From CAZYFH01 sp965249175 (lineage in GTDB: Bacteria > Acidobacteriota > Vicinamibacteria > Vicinamibacterales > UBA8438), in contig OZ252227.1 of the NCBI GenBank assembly GCA_965249175.1, positions 4,774,001 to 4,838,000 on the forward strand: a stretch of DNA of 64,000 bases, given 5' to 3'. Position 1 is the stretch's first letter, and the number at the start of each line of letters is the position of its first letter. Shown piece by piece: positions 52,448 to 61,483 of this stretch. The notes under the pieces are model-generated. The model was not told the DNA's origin and ran no database searches. It worked only from the letters and a program-made list of their open reading frames with translations. Both the position numbers and the translations under genes were made by a program.

Positions 52448-53197
52448 TCATCGGTACTTCGGAACCAAGAACTTCACCGGGCGGCGCGCCGCTTCCGGAT
52501 CGCAATCGTAGGCTTGCAGCTTGTAGCCGTCTGAGCCAGGCAGCCACTGGGTCGTATATGACGCCGGCTCCCGCAGAAACATCGGGTCCTCGACCGTGAC
52601 CGTCGCCTTGAGCTCCTCGTCTTCGCGCCAGTAGCGCTCGGTCACCTTTTTCATCTGGGACGACGGAATGCCGTTGTAGTCGTCGAACCCGGTGACATCG
52701 AACGTGTAGTGCGTCGTCACGACGTGCAGCGCCCCGCCGTCGTAGTGACCGACCGAGACACCCTGGACGCTGTAGTCCTGCGGCGTCGGCTCGCGTCCGT
52801 CGAGCCAGATGGTTCTGACCTGATCGTCCTTTTCGTATCGGATCAGGACGCGGTCGGGCCACTGCACGACTTCCATCATGTACGGGTCGTATTGCAGCGC
52901 CGGCGGTGTCGACGGCACGCAGTCATACTTCGGCGCCAGCGCTTCGTCGAACGCCTGCTGATACGCCACCCCACGTTCGTTCAGTACCGGAAAGTTGTCG
53001 GGCGTCCACGGCATGTTCGGCCCGTTGACCGGTCGCGCGCGTGGCCCGCCGTCCCACACACCGGCCAGGTCGGGCTGTGCGTCGCCCGAGGCCGACTGCG
53101 CGGCAACGGGTGCCGTCGCCGTCATCGCGAGCACGGCACCGCCTGCGCCAAGACAGACCCAGCGCCACCACCGTGTTCGGCTTGTCGTGTCGTGCAT
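52448..53197 (-). CDS. Exported hypothetical linked to DUF6152
   Basis: 249-aa protein with a signal peptide (GGAVLAMTATAPVAAQS). The mature part has no domain I recognise; it is beta-rich with conserved-looking aromatic stretches (YDPYMMEVVQWPDRVLIRYE, YTFDVTGFDDYNG). Genes of this type occur next to DUF6152 genes in related bacteria, from recall. ATG 53197 was chosen for its GAGGGAG site and signal peptide. The function is unknown. Confidence 0.65.
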   Translation of the reverse strand: MHDTTSRTRWWRWVCLGAGGAVLAMTATAPVAAQSASGDAQPDLAGVWDGGPRARPVNGPNMPWTPDNFPVLNERGVAYQQAFDEALAPKYDCVPSTPPALQYDPYMMEVVQWPDRVLIRYEKDDQVRTIWLDGREPTPQDYSVQGVSVGHYDGGALHVVTTHYTFDVTGFDDYNGIPSSQMKKVTERYWREDEELKATVTVEDPMFLREPASYTTQWLPGSDGYKLQAYDCDPEAARRPVKFLVPKYR

Positions 53198-53326
53198 GGC
53201 GTCTCCCTCGTGGCCCGATGACCCGCCGGGCGCGTTCCGGCACGCCCGATTTCGGGATTCTACACCGGTTGGCGGCCGCGCCGCGTGGTATCCTCCACGG
53301 TCGCACGGCCGGCGAATGCAGCCCAC

Positions 53327-54025
53327 ATGTCCGAACGACCCCATCAGGTCATCAGCCGGCCAGAGAGCGGCGCCTCGCCGCTGTCCCGAGAGGCACGGAT
53401 TCGCCGGCGTTTCGACCGCCGGCTGCAACTGCTGCAGATACCGAACGACCTCACCGGCTGGTCCGTTCTCGACATCGGCGCGTGGCACGGCTTTTTCTCG
53501 TTCGAGTGCGAACGGCGCGGAGCCGACCGCGTGCTGGCCGTCGACCGCTACGCCTGGGATCGGTTCGGGATGGAGGAGTTCCTGTCGGCCCGCGCGCGCC
53601 TCGGTTCAGCCGTCGAGCACCGCCACGCCGACGTCCACGAGCTCGACCCGGACGACATCGGCCAGTTCGACCTCGTGTTGCTGCTGGGCGTGTTCTACCA
53701 CCTTCGCAACCCGCTGGCCGCGCTCGAACGAATCGCCAGCGTCACCCGTCGACTGCTCATTTGCGAAACCCACGTGCTGCTCCCGTTCGTGCACGAGCGC
53801 TACCCGCTGGTGCCGTTCTTTCCCGGAGACGAACACGCCGAGGCAGGACCCTACGAGATGTGCGCAATGCCAACGCTGGCCGCGCTGACCCAGATGCTAC
53901 AATCCGTCGGATTCAGCGAGGTCGAGACGGTCTACACACCGTCGTTTCGCTACTGGAAGAAGTTTCTCGCGCTCGTGACCAACCGCCCGCGATCGGGCAG
54001 GGGCATCGTGCACGCGCGCGTGTGA
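53327..54025 (+). CDS. Class I SAM-dependent methyltransferase (DUF1698/CmoB-like)
   Basis: 232-aa Rossmann methyltransferase. The SAM-binding motif I is WSVLDIGAWHGFFSFE, motif II acid in VLAVDRYAWD, and motif IV FDLVLLLGVFYHLRNPL. The DIGxWxGFF and GVFYHLxxP pattern is like the tRNA wobble uridine carboxymethyltransferase CmoB (DUF1698), but CmoB itself is ~320 aa, so another substrate is likely. A GTG at 53285 would add 14 residues. It lies 16 bp before the dehydrogenase gene. Confidence 0.8.
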   Translation: MSERPHQVISRPESGASPLSREARIRRRFDRRLQLLQIPNDLTGWSVLDIGAWHGFFSFECERRGADRVLAVDRYAWDRFGMEEFLSARARLGSAVEHRHADVHELDPDDIGQFDLVLLLGVFYHLRNPLAALERIASVTRRLLICETHVLLPFVHERYPLVPFFPGDEHAEAGPYEMCAMPTLAALTQMLQSVGFSEVETVYTPSFRYWKKFLALVTNRPRSGRGIVHARV

Positions 54026-54041
54026 TGAGGAGATCGACGTC

Positions 54042-54938
54042 ATGAGGATCGCCGTGCTCGGCATGGGAACAATGGGCGCCCCGATGGCCAAGAACCTGAT
54101 CAAGGCGGGGTGCGAGGTGATCGTCCACAATCGCACGCGCGCCCGAGAAGAACCGCTCGAGACACTCGGCGCGGCGCGGGCGGAGCACCCGGCGGCGGCG
54201 GCGCAGCAGTCGGAGATCGTGCTCAGCTGCGTGTCGGACACGCCGGACGTGGAGCGCGTGCTGCTCGACCCGGACACGGGCGCGATCAACGGGCTGGCGG
54301 ACGGCGGACTGATCATTGACTGCTCCTCGATCGCACCGGAGGCGACACGGCGATTCGCCGACCAGTTCCGTGCCAGAGGCATCGGCTATGTTGACGCGCC
54401 GGTCTCGGGCGGTTCGGAAGGGGCCATCAACGGCACGTTGACCATCATGTGCGGAGGCACCGAGGACGACTTCGCCCGCGCCGACCCAGTCCTGCAGATC
54501 ATCGGCGCCAAGGTGACGCGGATTGGGCCCGTTGGGTGCGGCCAGATCGCCAAGGTCGCCAATCAGGTGGTGATCGCCGGTACCTTTCTCGCGCTGGCCG
54601 AGGCGCTGACCCTCGCCTATCGCGCCGGCGCGAACCCCGAGCGCGTCGTCGACGCGATTGGCGGCGGGGTGGCCGGGTCGTGGATCCTGAACAACCGGTC
54701 GGACAAGATGTTGAACGACAGCTACCCGCTCGGCTTCCGAACGCGACTCCACCGCAAGGATCTCGCGATCGCACTCGATGCGGCACGGCAGTTCAAGGTG
54801 CCGGTGCCGATCGCCAGCCTCGTCGCCACGATCGAGGACTCCCTCATCGCCCAAGGCTACGGCGACGAGGACATGTCCAACCTCGCGCGTTTCGTTCGCT
54901 CCGGCGCCGGCGTTCCGGACGGCCCGATGAAAGCGTAG
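54042..54938 (+). CDS. NAD(P)-dependent beta-hydroxyacid dehydrogenase
   Basis: 298-aa enzyme of the 3-hydroxyisobutyrate/tartronate-semialdehyde reductase family. The cofactor motif GMGTMGAPMA is at residues 7-16, the substrate motif DAPVSGGSEGA near 122, and the catalytic Lys in GQIAKVANQ near 172. RBS GAGGAG precedes ATG 54042. Followed at 6 bp by a CoA-transferase, it could oxidise a beta-hydroxyacid whose keto product is then activated. The exact substrate cannot be read from sequence. Confidence 0.9.
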   Translation: MRIAVLGMGTMGAPMAKNLIKAGCEVIVHNRTRAREEPLETLGAARAEHPAAAAQQSEIVLSCVSDTPDVERVLLDPDTGAINGLADGGLIIDCSSIAPEATRRFADQFRARGIGYVDAPVSGGSEGAINGTLTIMCGGTEDDFARADPVLQIIGAKVTRIGPVGCGQIAKVANQVVIAGTFLALAEALTLAYRAGANPERVVDAIGGGVAGSWILNNRSDKMLNDSYPLGFRTRLHRKDLAIALDAARQFKVPVPIASLVATIEDSLIAQGYGDEDMSNLARFVRSGAGVPDGPMKA

Positions 54939-54944
54939 ACGCCC

Positions 54945-55646
54945 GTGGTCAACAAGATCTACGCCAGTTCGACGGACGCGCTCGACGGGTTGCTGCGAGA
55001 CGGCATGACGCTGATGGTCGGCGGCTTCGGCCTGTGCGGCGTGCCGCAGAACCTCGTGCGGGCGCTCCAGGAGTCCGGCGTCGGCAACCTCACCTGCATC
55101 AGCAATAACGCAGGCGTCGACGGCGTGGGACTCGGTGTCCTGCTCGAAACGCGGCAGATCACGAAGATGGTCGCCAGCTACGTCGGGGAGAACCAGATCT
55201 TCGAGCGCCAGTTCCTGGACGGCATCCTCGAGGTCGAGCTCAACCCCCAGGGCACGCTGGCGGAGCGTATACGCGCCGGGGGAGCCGGAATCGCAGCGTT
55301 CTTCACGCCCACGGGGTATGGCACGCCGCTGGCCGACGGCAAGGAAACCCGGGAGCTCGACGGCCGCGGACACGTGCTGGAGACGGCGCTTCACGCCGAC
55401 GTCGCGCTCGTCAAAGCGTGGAGAGCCGACCGAGAGGGCAACCTCGTCTATCGGATGACGGCGCGAAACTTCAATCCGCCGATGGCGGAAGCCGGGACGG
55501 TGACCGTGGCCGAGGTCGAAGAGATCGTCACGACGGGCGACCTCGACCCGCACACGATTCACACCCCGGGTGTCTATGTCGACCGCCTCGTCGTCGGCGA
55601 GGACCCGGACAAGGTCATCGAGCGGCGCAAGACGCGCCAAGTCTAG
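54945..55646 (+). CDS. 3-oxoacid CoA-transferase subunit A
   Basis: 233-aa alpha subunit of a SCOT-type CoA-transferase, which moves CoA from succinyl-CoA to acetoacetate or a related oxoacid. Signature GGFGLCGVPQNLV and NNAGVDGVGLGVLL are clear. The GTG start is 6 bp after the dehydrogenase stop, and 11 bp separate its stop from subunit B. Scot A/B pairs can act on acetoacetate, 3-oxoadipate or others; the first is most common. Confidence 0.93.
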   Translation: MVNKIYASSTDALDGLLRDGMTLMVGGFGLCGVPQNLVRALQESGVGNLTCISNNAGVDGVGLGVLLETRQITKMVASYVGENQIFERQFLDGILEVELNPQGTLAERIRAGGAGIAAFFTPTGYGTPLADGKETRELDGRGHVLETALHADVALVKAWRADREGNLVYRMTARNFNPPMAEAGTVTVAEVEEIVTTGDLDPHTIHTPGVYVDRLVVGEDPDKVIERRKTRQV

Positions 55647-55657
55647 GAAGACATCAG

Positions 55658-56314
55658 ATGGCGTTGAATCGAGAGCAGATCGCCGGACGCGCCGCGCAGG
55701 AGATCAAAGACGGCTATTACGTCAACCTCGGCATCGGTATTCCGACGCTGTGCGCGAGCTTCATCCCGTCCGACATCAGCATCATGCTCCAGAGCGAGAA
55801 CGGGCTGCTCGGCATCGGACCCTACCCCACGGATGCCGAGATCGACGCCGACCTCATCAACGCCGGCAAGGAAACGGTGACCGCGGTCGCCGGCGCCAGC
55901 TTTTTCAGCAGCGCGCAGAGCTTCGCGATGATCCGCGGCGGTCACATCGACCTGGCGATCCTGGGCGCGATGCAGGTGTCGCGGTCGGGGGACCTGGCCA
56001 ACTGGATGATTCCCGGTGCGGTCGTCAAGGGCCCCGGCGGGGCGATGGATCTGGTGTCGGGCGCGAAGCGCGTGCTTATCGTCATGGACCACCTGTCAAA
56101 AAAGGGCGACAAGAAGATCCTCAACGAGTGCGCGCTGCCGCTCACCGGGAAGGGCGTCGTGAGCAAGCTCATCACCTCGCTCGCCGTCATCGACGTCAGG
56201 CCGGACGGCCTGCATTTGCTCGAACGGGCCCCCGGCGTATCGGTCGACGAGATCCGCGCCGCAACCGAGCCCGAGCTTCACGCGAGCGGCAACGTTCCCG
56301 AGATCAACGTCTAG
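55658..56314 (+). CDS. 3-oxoacid CoA-transferase subunit B
   Basis: 218-aa beta subunit. It carries the catalytic Glu that forms the CoA thioester in LQSENGLLGIG, with the preceding NLGIGIPTL, and GGHIDLAILGAMQV further on. ATG 55658 follows AGGAAG (55646-55651). Together with subunit A and the dehydrogenase it makes a small oxidation cassette. The frame ends normally just before the disrupted minus-strand gene. Confidence 0.93.
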   Translation: MALNREQIAGRAAQEIKDGYYVNLGIGIPTLCASFIPSDISIMLQSENGLLGIGPYPTDAEIDADLINAGKETVTAVAGASFFSSAQSFAMIRGGHIDLAILGAMQVSRSGDLANWMIPGAVVKGPGGAMDLVSGAKRVLIVMDHLSKKGDKKILNECALPLTGKGVVSKLITSLAVIDVRPDGLHLLERAPGVSVDEIRAATEPELHASGNVPEINV

Positions 56315-56753
56315 CAGCCCTTCAACTATGTCGTGGTCAGCGCGCGCAGCTGATCACCTCGTGCCCGCACGATGTCGAGATACTGTTCGCGATGCGTCCA
56401 CGCATCCGACCTGTAGAACCCGGCGCATTCTTCCCAGTCCGTGAGCCCCTCGAGCAGAACGACGCGCGTGCGCGCGGCGTCGAACGCGTCGAATGCCTCG
56501 TGCAGGGCGGCCCCGTCCCGCCGGTCGATGCGCCGGGACGGATTCGATGGATCCACGAATCCGGGCACCGCCATCCCGAACGCCTGGCCGCTCCACTGCC
56601 TGACCAAGAAGTGGCGCGGCGGATCGAACCAGTCGTTGACTCCATCGCAGTGTTCGTTGGTCAGCGTGGAATCGAGGGCGGGCCAGCTCTTATCGCAGAC
56701 GACGCACAGCTCGCACTGATGTTCGTCCCGCGCCGCTTCCCGCAGACGTTCTA

Positions 56754-57940
56754 GTGTCCTGTAACAGAAACAAGTAAACGGTTATGGCGACCTCGGCGGA
56801 TCCCTCGATAGGAGGTGCACGTGAGAGGTCCTGCCCCGGTGACAGTCACAGTGAGTGAAGACGAACGGCAACGGCTCGACTCGTGGGCCCACCGGTCGCG
56901 GAGTGCCCCGCAGGTGGCGCGGCGCGCCCGCATCATCCTGGCCTGTGCGGCCGGCCGGTCGACGACCTGCATCGCCAGACGCCTCCACGTCTCGCGGACC
57001 ACCGTGGGCAAGTGGCGCACGCGCTTTCTGCGCGACCGGCTGGAGGGGTTGATCGACGAACCGCGCCCGGGCACGCCACGGCGGATTACCGATGCGCAGG
57101 TGGAGCAGGTGGTGATTGCGACCCTGGAGACCACGCCTCGTGGGGCGACGCATTGGAGCACGCGCGATATGGCGAAGGCGACGGGCCTGAGTCACATGAC
57201 CATCCAGCGCATGTGGCAGGCCTTTGGGTTGCAGCCGCATCGCAGCGAGACCTTCAAGCTGTCGCCAGACCCGCAGCTGGTCGAGAAGGTGCGCGATATC
57301 GTCGGGCTGTACGTCAATCCGCCGGACCATGCCCTGGTGCTCTGCGTGGACGAGAAGTCGCAGATTCAGGCGTTGGATCGGACGGCCCCCCTGCTGCCCA
57401 TGCAACCCGGGCAGGCCGAGCGGCGCACGCATGATTATCGGCGGCACGGCACGACCTCGCTGTTTGCGGCCCTCGACGTCAAGACGGGCGAGGTGCTCGC
57501 CGCCATGCACCAGCGGCATCGCTCGATCGAGTTTCGCACGTTCCTCGATGAGATCGACGCGCACGTCCCCGCCGACCTGGACGTGCACCTGATCGTGGAC
57601 AACTACGGGACGCACAAAACCGCGATCATTCACCGCTGGTTGGCCAAGCGTCCGCGATTCCACCTGCACTTCACCCCGACCTATGGGTCCTGGATGAACC
57701 TGGTCGAACGGTGGTTCGCAGCGCTGACGACTACGCAGCTACGCCGCGGCGTCCACCGGAGCGTCGCGGCCCTCAAGCGCGCCATCCAAGCGTTCATCGA
57801 GGTCACGAATGAGCAACCGAAGCCGTTCGTCTGGACCAAGAGTGCCGACGAGATCCTCGCGAGCATCGCCCGGTTTGCTCACCGAACGCTGGCCGCACAT
57901 CCAGCATGAACTCTGTTCGCGAATCACTGTTACAGGACAC
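56754..57940. mobile_element. IS630-family element, copy 2
   Basis: 1187-bp intact insertion. Both ends carry a perfect 14-bp inverted repeat, gtgtcctgtaacag, and TA lies at 56752-56753 and 57941-57942 as the target duplication; the match including ctag is 17 bp. The transposase is on the plus strand, against the disrupted host gene. The ends differ from copy 1, so it is a separate IS. Confidence 0.93.
56821..57909 (+). CDS. IS630-family transposase (copy 2)
   Basis: 362-aa DDE transposase. N-terminal helix-turn-helix (TCIARRLHVSRTTVGKWRTR) and a second DNA-binding region (THWSTRDMAKATGLSHMTIQ) are followed by the catalytic Asp in LCVDEKSQIQAL, Asp in LIVDNYGTHKT and Glu in SWMNLVERWFA. GTG 56821 lies five bases after AGGAGG (56810-56815), which decides the start over GTG 56815. 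The frame is complete. Confidence 0.94.
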   Translation: MRGPAPVTVTVSEDERQRLDSWAHRSRSAPQVARRARIILACAAGRSTTCIARRLHVSRTTVGKWRTRFLRDRLEGLIDEPRPGTPRRITDAQVEQVVIATLETTPRGATHWSTRDMAKATGLSHMTIQRMWQAFGLQPHRSETFKLSPDPQLVEKVRDIVGLYVNPPDHALVLCVDEKSQIQALDRTAPLLPMQPGQAERRTHDYRRHGTTSLFAALDVKTGEVLAAMHQRHRSIEFRTFLDEIDAHVPADLDVHLIVDNYGTHKTAIIHRWLAKRPRFHLHFTPTYGSWMNLVERWFAALTTTQLRRGVHRSVAALKRAIQAFIEVTNEQPKPFVWTKSADEILASIARFAHRTLAAHPA

Positions 57941-58563
57941 TAGCAGGCGGCTGAGGTTGCCCTGCTGGTTCGAATAGCCCGATCCGGCGTCGATGCTCCA
58001 GAACGTGACAAGCACACGCCCGTCGATCGTGAACAACAGGTCCTTTGGCACGGTGTTGAAGAGGTGCGCGAGATCGTGCTTCCAGAACAGCTCCCAGGCG
58101 TCCGCTTCTCCAAGATTCACCTCGCCTCGTTCAAACGCGCCCGTCTTGACGTGCGTCCACGTCCAGGGGTGAGCCCCAGTGTCGACGAACGGCACCAGCC
58201 GCGGAACCCGCCTGCCGGCTTCAATCGCTGCCCCCGGTTCGCCGGCGACGGCGGCTTTCACGACGTCCACGAGATGCGTCAAGCGCAAGGGACTTGACCA
58301 CCCGGGGTTGTCGCCCCTCGGGTTCTCGCTCCGCGTGACCGGGGCGATGAAGTCGGCCTGCGCGATCCCGGCCTCGTGCAGCGTGTTGTGCCACCAGGCC
58401 GTGTCGTTGCTGTTCCAGGTGCCGTTCCCGAACCACGGTGGCTCGAGCCGTGGAAAGCCGTGTAGGTCCGTCGAAAAGCCGAGCGTCAGGCCGACCGCAG
58501 CGCTCATGGATCCTCTCCCTTCCGCTTGCAAAGCCACTCACTGGTGCGCGGCGCGACGCCGGG

Positions 58564-59655
58564 TCACCCGCCCACACGGCGGGAAGCCGCGGTGGCCAGT
58601 TCGATGACACCGATTCCTCCCCGCACAGTCAGACGACGCCACCGCGGGCTGGCAGGGCAGAAGCACTCGACGAGCTGACGCGTGGCCCGCGCATGGACGG
58701 GATCTCCAGGTTGCGAGTGGCGGTGCGCACGGTTTTCGTCGCGCAGCGCCGCGAGCACACCCAGCATCGAGTACGTCCCGAACTCCGCGCAGACGAATCG
58801 GTACCGGCGCGCGCCGGCATCCCGCGCGAGCCAGGCGCCCATGACGCCGCGCGCGGTGTAGGCACCGCTCCCGGCCACCGATACGACGCGGTCTGCGCCG
58901 AAGCGCGTCCGGAACCAGTCGAGGTGCGCGGCCTGCACCGGCTCGACGAGGAACTGATAGTCGCCAAACGCTCCCAGCCCGGTATGGAGATCGACGTGGA
59001 CAACGTCCGGCGCCTCGCGTGTCCAGGACCAGAACCGCTCGCGGACCAACCGGGTCACCTGCGTCGGGCACGTGCCACCAAAGAACAGCCCGGCAGGATG
59101 CTCGTATTGTCCGCTCGCCACGGCCGCCCGCGCGGCCACCCGCCCAAGCCGCCAAACGACCCATGCTGCCTTGAGGCGGAACGGCTCGAACCGTGATGGC
59201 GACGAGTCTGGATTCAGCAGCCGGTGCACGTCTTCGTAGTGCGGCGGGACACCGACGTACCCCTCATCTGCGTCGTCGGCCAGGAAGTTCCGGTTGAGAT
59301 CGACATTGTGCTCGTCGGTCCTTCGGCGCCACGCGAACCCGTACGGGTTCAAGGCGTGGACAATCGTGACCGCCGCGCCGTCCGGCACTGACACCCGACC
59401 GGCGGCCAGATCGCGCAGCCACGCAAGCTGCACGGCCGAGCCTGCGAAGCCCTCGATGCCGTGGAGCCCGGACGAGATGACGATCGTCGCCGCCGGCCGG
59501 CGAGCGCCGACGGTGATGACGTCAACCGTCAACCTCGCGCCATCGGGACCGCGCGCGGCGATCTCGCAGCTGCCGGTCGTCGCCTGAACGGACGCTGCGG
59601 CGTCCAGGATCCGGTCACGCGCGACGACGTAGCTCGGTGGGAACAGGTCGGGCAC
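58564..59655 (-). CDS. DUF2817 family zinc carboxypeptidase-like protein
   Basis: 363-aa M14-like metallopeptidase of the DUF2817 family. Zinc and substrate motifs are GLHGIEGFAGS, NPYGFAWRRRTDEHNVDLNRNF and DVVHVDLHTGLG. The His and Glu of the first motif and the His of the last would bind zinc. A GTG start is inferred. It has no signal peptide. It probably removes C-terminal residues or deacylates; the family is not well characterised. It ends just before the split gene. Confidence 0.88.
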   Translation of the reverse strand: MPDLFPPSYVVARDRILDAAASVQATTGSCEIAARGPDGARLTVDVITVGARRPAATIVISSGLHGIEGFAGSAVQLAWLRDLAAGRVSVPDGAAVTIVHALNPYGFAWRRRTDEHNVDLNRNFLADDADEGYVGVPPHYEDVHRLLNPDSSPSRFEPFRLKAAWVVWRLGRVAARAAVASGQYEHPAGLFFGGTCPTQVTRLVRERFWSWTREAPDVVHVDLHTGLGAFGDYQFLVEPVQAAHLDWFRTRFGADRVVSVAGSGAYTARGVMGAWLARDAGARRYRFVCAEFGTYSMLGVLAALRDENRAHRHSQPGDPVHARATRQLVECFCPASPRWRRLTVRGGIGVIELATAASRRVGG

Positions 59656-59688
59656 CCAGGGGTGAGCCCTAAGCGTTGCACGCGCGAC

Positions 59689-60777
59689 TCAGTAAAACAG
59701 CATCGCCACGACGAAGAGCAGCACGGCCATTGTGACGACCCACTGCCAGACCTCCTGCTTGTCCTCGCCTGGAATCAGCTGGAAGGAGATGCTGCGGTGC
59801 GAGTCGACAGCGTTCTGGAGGAAGGGCGCCGAGGAGATCGCCTCGCTGTCGACGACGAACGAACGGCCGCCGGTGCGCTGCTCGAGCATGCCCAAGTCTT
59901 CGGTGTTCAGCCTGGTCCGTAGGCCCTCGAGGTCGGCTTCGAGCGTCTGGTCATAGTCGATCCCGCGGACATAGTCCTGGAGCACGACATCGAGCTCGAC
60001 GCCCGTGCGCGACCCGACCGCGACGGGATACACCTTGAGTCCGCGGCGCTGGAACTCAGAGAGCGCCTGATCCAACCGCGCCAGCTGCGCGTTGTCGGCG
60101 GCAAAATCGCCGTCGGTAAACAACAGCACCAGCCGATCCGAGCGCTCCTCGGGCTGGAATTCGTCTTCGCCGGTCTCGAAGCGATCCTGGTTGTCCAGCG
60201 ACTGGTAGATGTGTTCGAACGCGGTCGCGACGTCGCTGTCCCAGGGAAACGCGTCCCCCGACAGGGACGTCGGCGGCGACACCTGTCCCACCTGCTCGAT
60301 GAACCGCTCCGCGTTCGAGGACAGGTGCACTTGCCGCAGCGCCGTCGTGCCGAAGACGAACAGCGCGACGCGATCGCCCGGGGTCAGGATGTCCTGCGTA
60401 TAGAGATTGAGCACCTCGCGCACGGCGAGCTCCAGGCGTGACGGTCCGAGATCCCGGACCCACATCGACGCCGACGCGTCGATGGCGACCGCCACCTCCA
60501 CGTCGCCGCGCTTGAAACTCGAGCCACCGTAGACCCAGAAGGGCCGGGCGGCCGCGACGGCCAGGACGCCCATCGCCACGATGGCCACGAACCAGAACTT
60601 GATGTGGCCGACGAGCGGATACGACGACCCGTGCGTGCGGACGGGCCTCAGCTGTAGCCAGAGGAGGAAGACGACGAGACCGAACAGCAACAACAGCGCG
60701 GCGATCGGGATGACCGCGAGAAACTCCGGGTTCTGAAACTCGACGCTTTCGCGTAGTGCGTCCTGCAGGCTCTCCAT
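59689..60777 (-). CDS. VWA-domain membrane protein (BatA/BatB-like)
   Basis: 362-aa protein with two N-terminal transmembrane helices and one at the C-terminus (VVTMAVLLFVVAMLFY). A von Willebrand A domain lies between, with its metal-site motif D-A-S-A-S-M and a TDGDF strand. It is the last gene of the Bat-type cluster, downstream of the TPR protein. Such proteins are linked to aerotolerance and to periplasmic or envelope complexes that work with MoxR ATPases. Confidence 0.85.
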   Translation of the reverse strand: MESLQDALRESVEFQNPEFLAVIPIAALLLLFGLVVFLLWLQLRPVRTHGSSYPLVGHIKFWFVAIVAMGVLAVAAARPFWVYGGSSFKRGDVEVAVAIDASASMWVRDLGPSRLELAVREVLNLYTQDILTPGDRVALFVFGTTALRQVHLSSNAERFIEQVGQVSPPTSLSGDAFPWDSDVATAFEHIYQSLDNQDRFETGEDEFQPEERSDRLVLLFTDGDFAADNAQLARLDQALSEFQRRGLKVYPVAVGSRTGVELDVVLQDYVRGIDYDQTLEADLEGLRTRLNTEDLGMLEQRTGGRSFVVDSEAISSAPFLQNAVDSHRSISFQLIPGEDKQEVWQWVVTMAVLLFVVAMLFY

Positions 60778-60805
60778 GGGGATCGCGCGCGGTCAGCGCT
60801 CTCGT

Positions 60806-61471
60806 CTATCCGCGGCGACGACGGACGGGCGTTCCCTCGCCCCGCATCTGCTCGAGTTGCGGGGGTTCCACTTCCCGGAGCGGTTCGAGCGCCCGCCGCA
60901 CCGCCTCCGGATCGCTCGTCAGATCGTAGTTCCACTTGTAGTCGAAGCGACCGCTGAGATCACTGCGCAGCGCCCGCTCGTAGTCGGCGTTGACGTCCTC
61001 GAGCACTTCCTGGATGATGGCGAGTTTCTGCGCCTCGCCGGTCTCGCTGTCGTCCGGAATGGCGCGATACCGCTGACGGGCGAGCTGGAACTTCGCGCTG
61101 CCCAGCAGATGCGAAGCCCTGGGGTCATCGATCTCGTCCGCGAGGTCTCGCACCACGGCGGCATAGTCGCCGGTCAGATAGTTATAGGACGCCTGCTGGA
61201 GAAAGGCGTCGCTGAACAGGTAGGAGTCGGCGAACCACTGCATGCCCCATCCCCGGCTGCGCTCATAGAAGCCCGTCACGTCGCCGATCTCGATGTCGGC
61301 TTGCTCGAAGTCGCCACGCTCGACGCTCTCGCTGAGGCCGTCGAGGTGCCCGTAGAAGCCCGCCAACGCCCGCGACGGGATCGCCACGAGCGCCAGGAAC
61401 AGCAAGGCGAGGGCGAAGCCGAGGAGGTACCTGAACGAGTGCTCTTTGTCGAGAAGATCCGTGAATCTCAT
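60806..61471 (-). CDS. Membrane-anchored TPR-type hypothetical protein
   Basis: 221-aa protein with one transmembrane helix (YLLGFALALLFLALVAI) and a helical TPR-like periplasmic domain (FLQQASYNYLTGDYAAVV; ASHLLGSAKFQLARQ). It sits between the two VWA genes, the position of BatC/BatE in Bat operons. No catalytic motif is seen. It should scaffold the VWA proteins; this is inference. Confidence 0.65.
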   Translation of the reverse strand: MRFTDLLDKEHSFRYLLGFALALLFLALVAIPSRALAGFYGHLDGLSESVERGDFEQADIEIGDVTGFYERSRGWGMQWFADSYLFSDAFLQQASYNYLTGDYAAVVRDLADEIDDPRASHLLGSAKFQLARQRYRAIPDDSETGEAQKLAIIQEVLEDVNADYERALRSDLSGRFDYKWNYDLTSDPEAVRRALEPLREVEPPQLEQMRGEGTPVRRRRG

Positions 61472-61483
61472 GTGCGTCTGCTC

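Larger units (their letters stand above)
56326..58507 (-). pseudogene. Exported-type or cytosolic DUF5010/GH-like protein split by IS630 copy 2
   Basis: Minus-strand gene in two pieces either side of the insertion. The N-terminal part runs from ATG 58507 (after AGGGAGAGG) to 57941 (189 codons) and contains GFSTDLHGFPRLEPPWFGNG, NSNDTAWWHNTL and a Trp-rich core. The C-terminal part is 56751-56326 (141 codons plus stop). Removing 56752-57940 (element plus one TA) restores one frame across SRLLERLREAAR and gives a 330-aa protein. It recalls DUF5010-type putative glycoside hydrolases, a tentative match. The live allele would be truncated by VSCNS read into the element. Confidence 0.8.

Noticed and set aside
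53913..55640. A minus-strand open frame of about 575 codons opposite the dehydrogenase and CoA-transferase genes.
   Set aside because: It runs fully antisense to well-supported enzymes and shows no recognisable protein segment.
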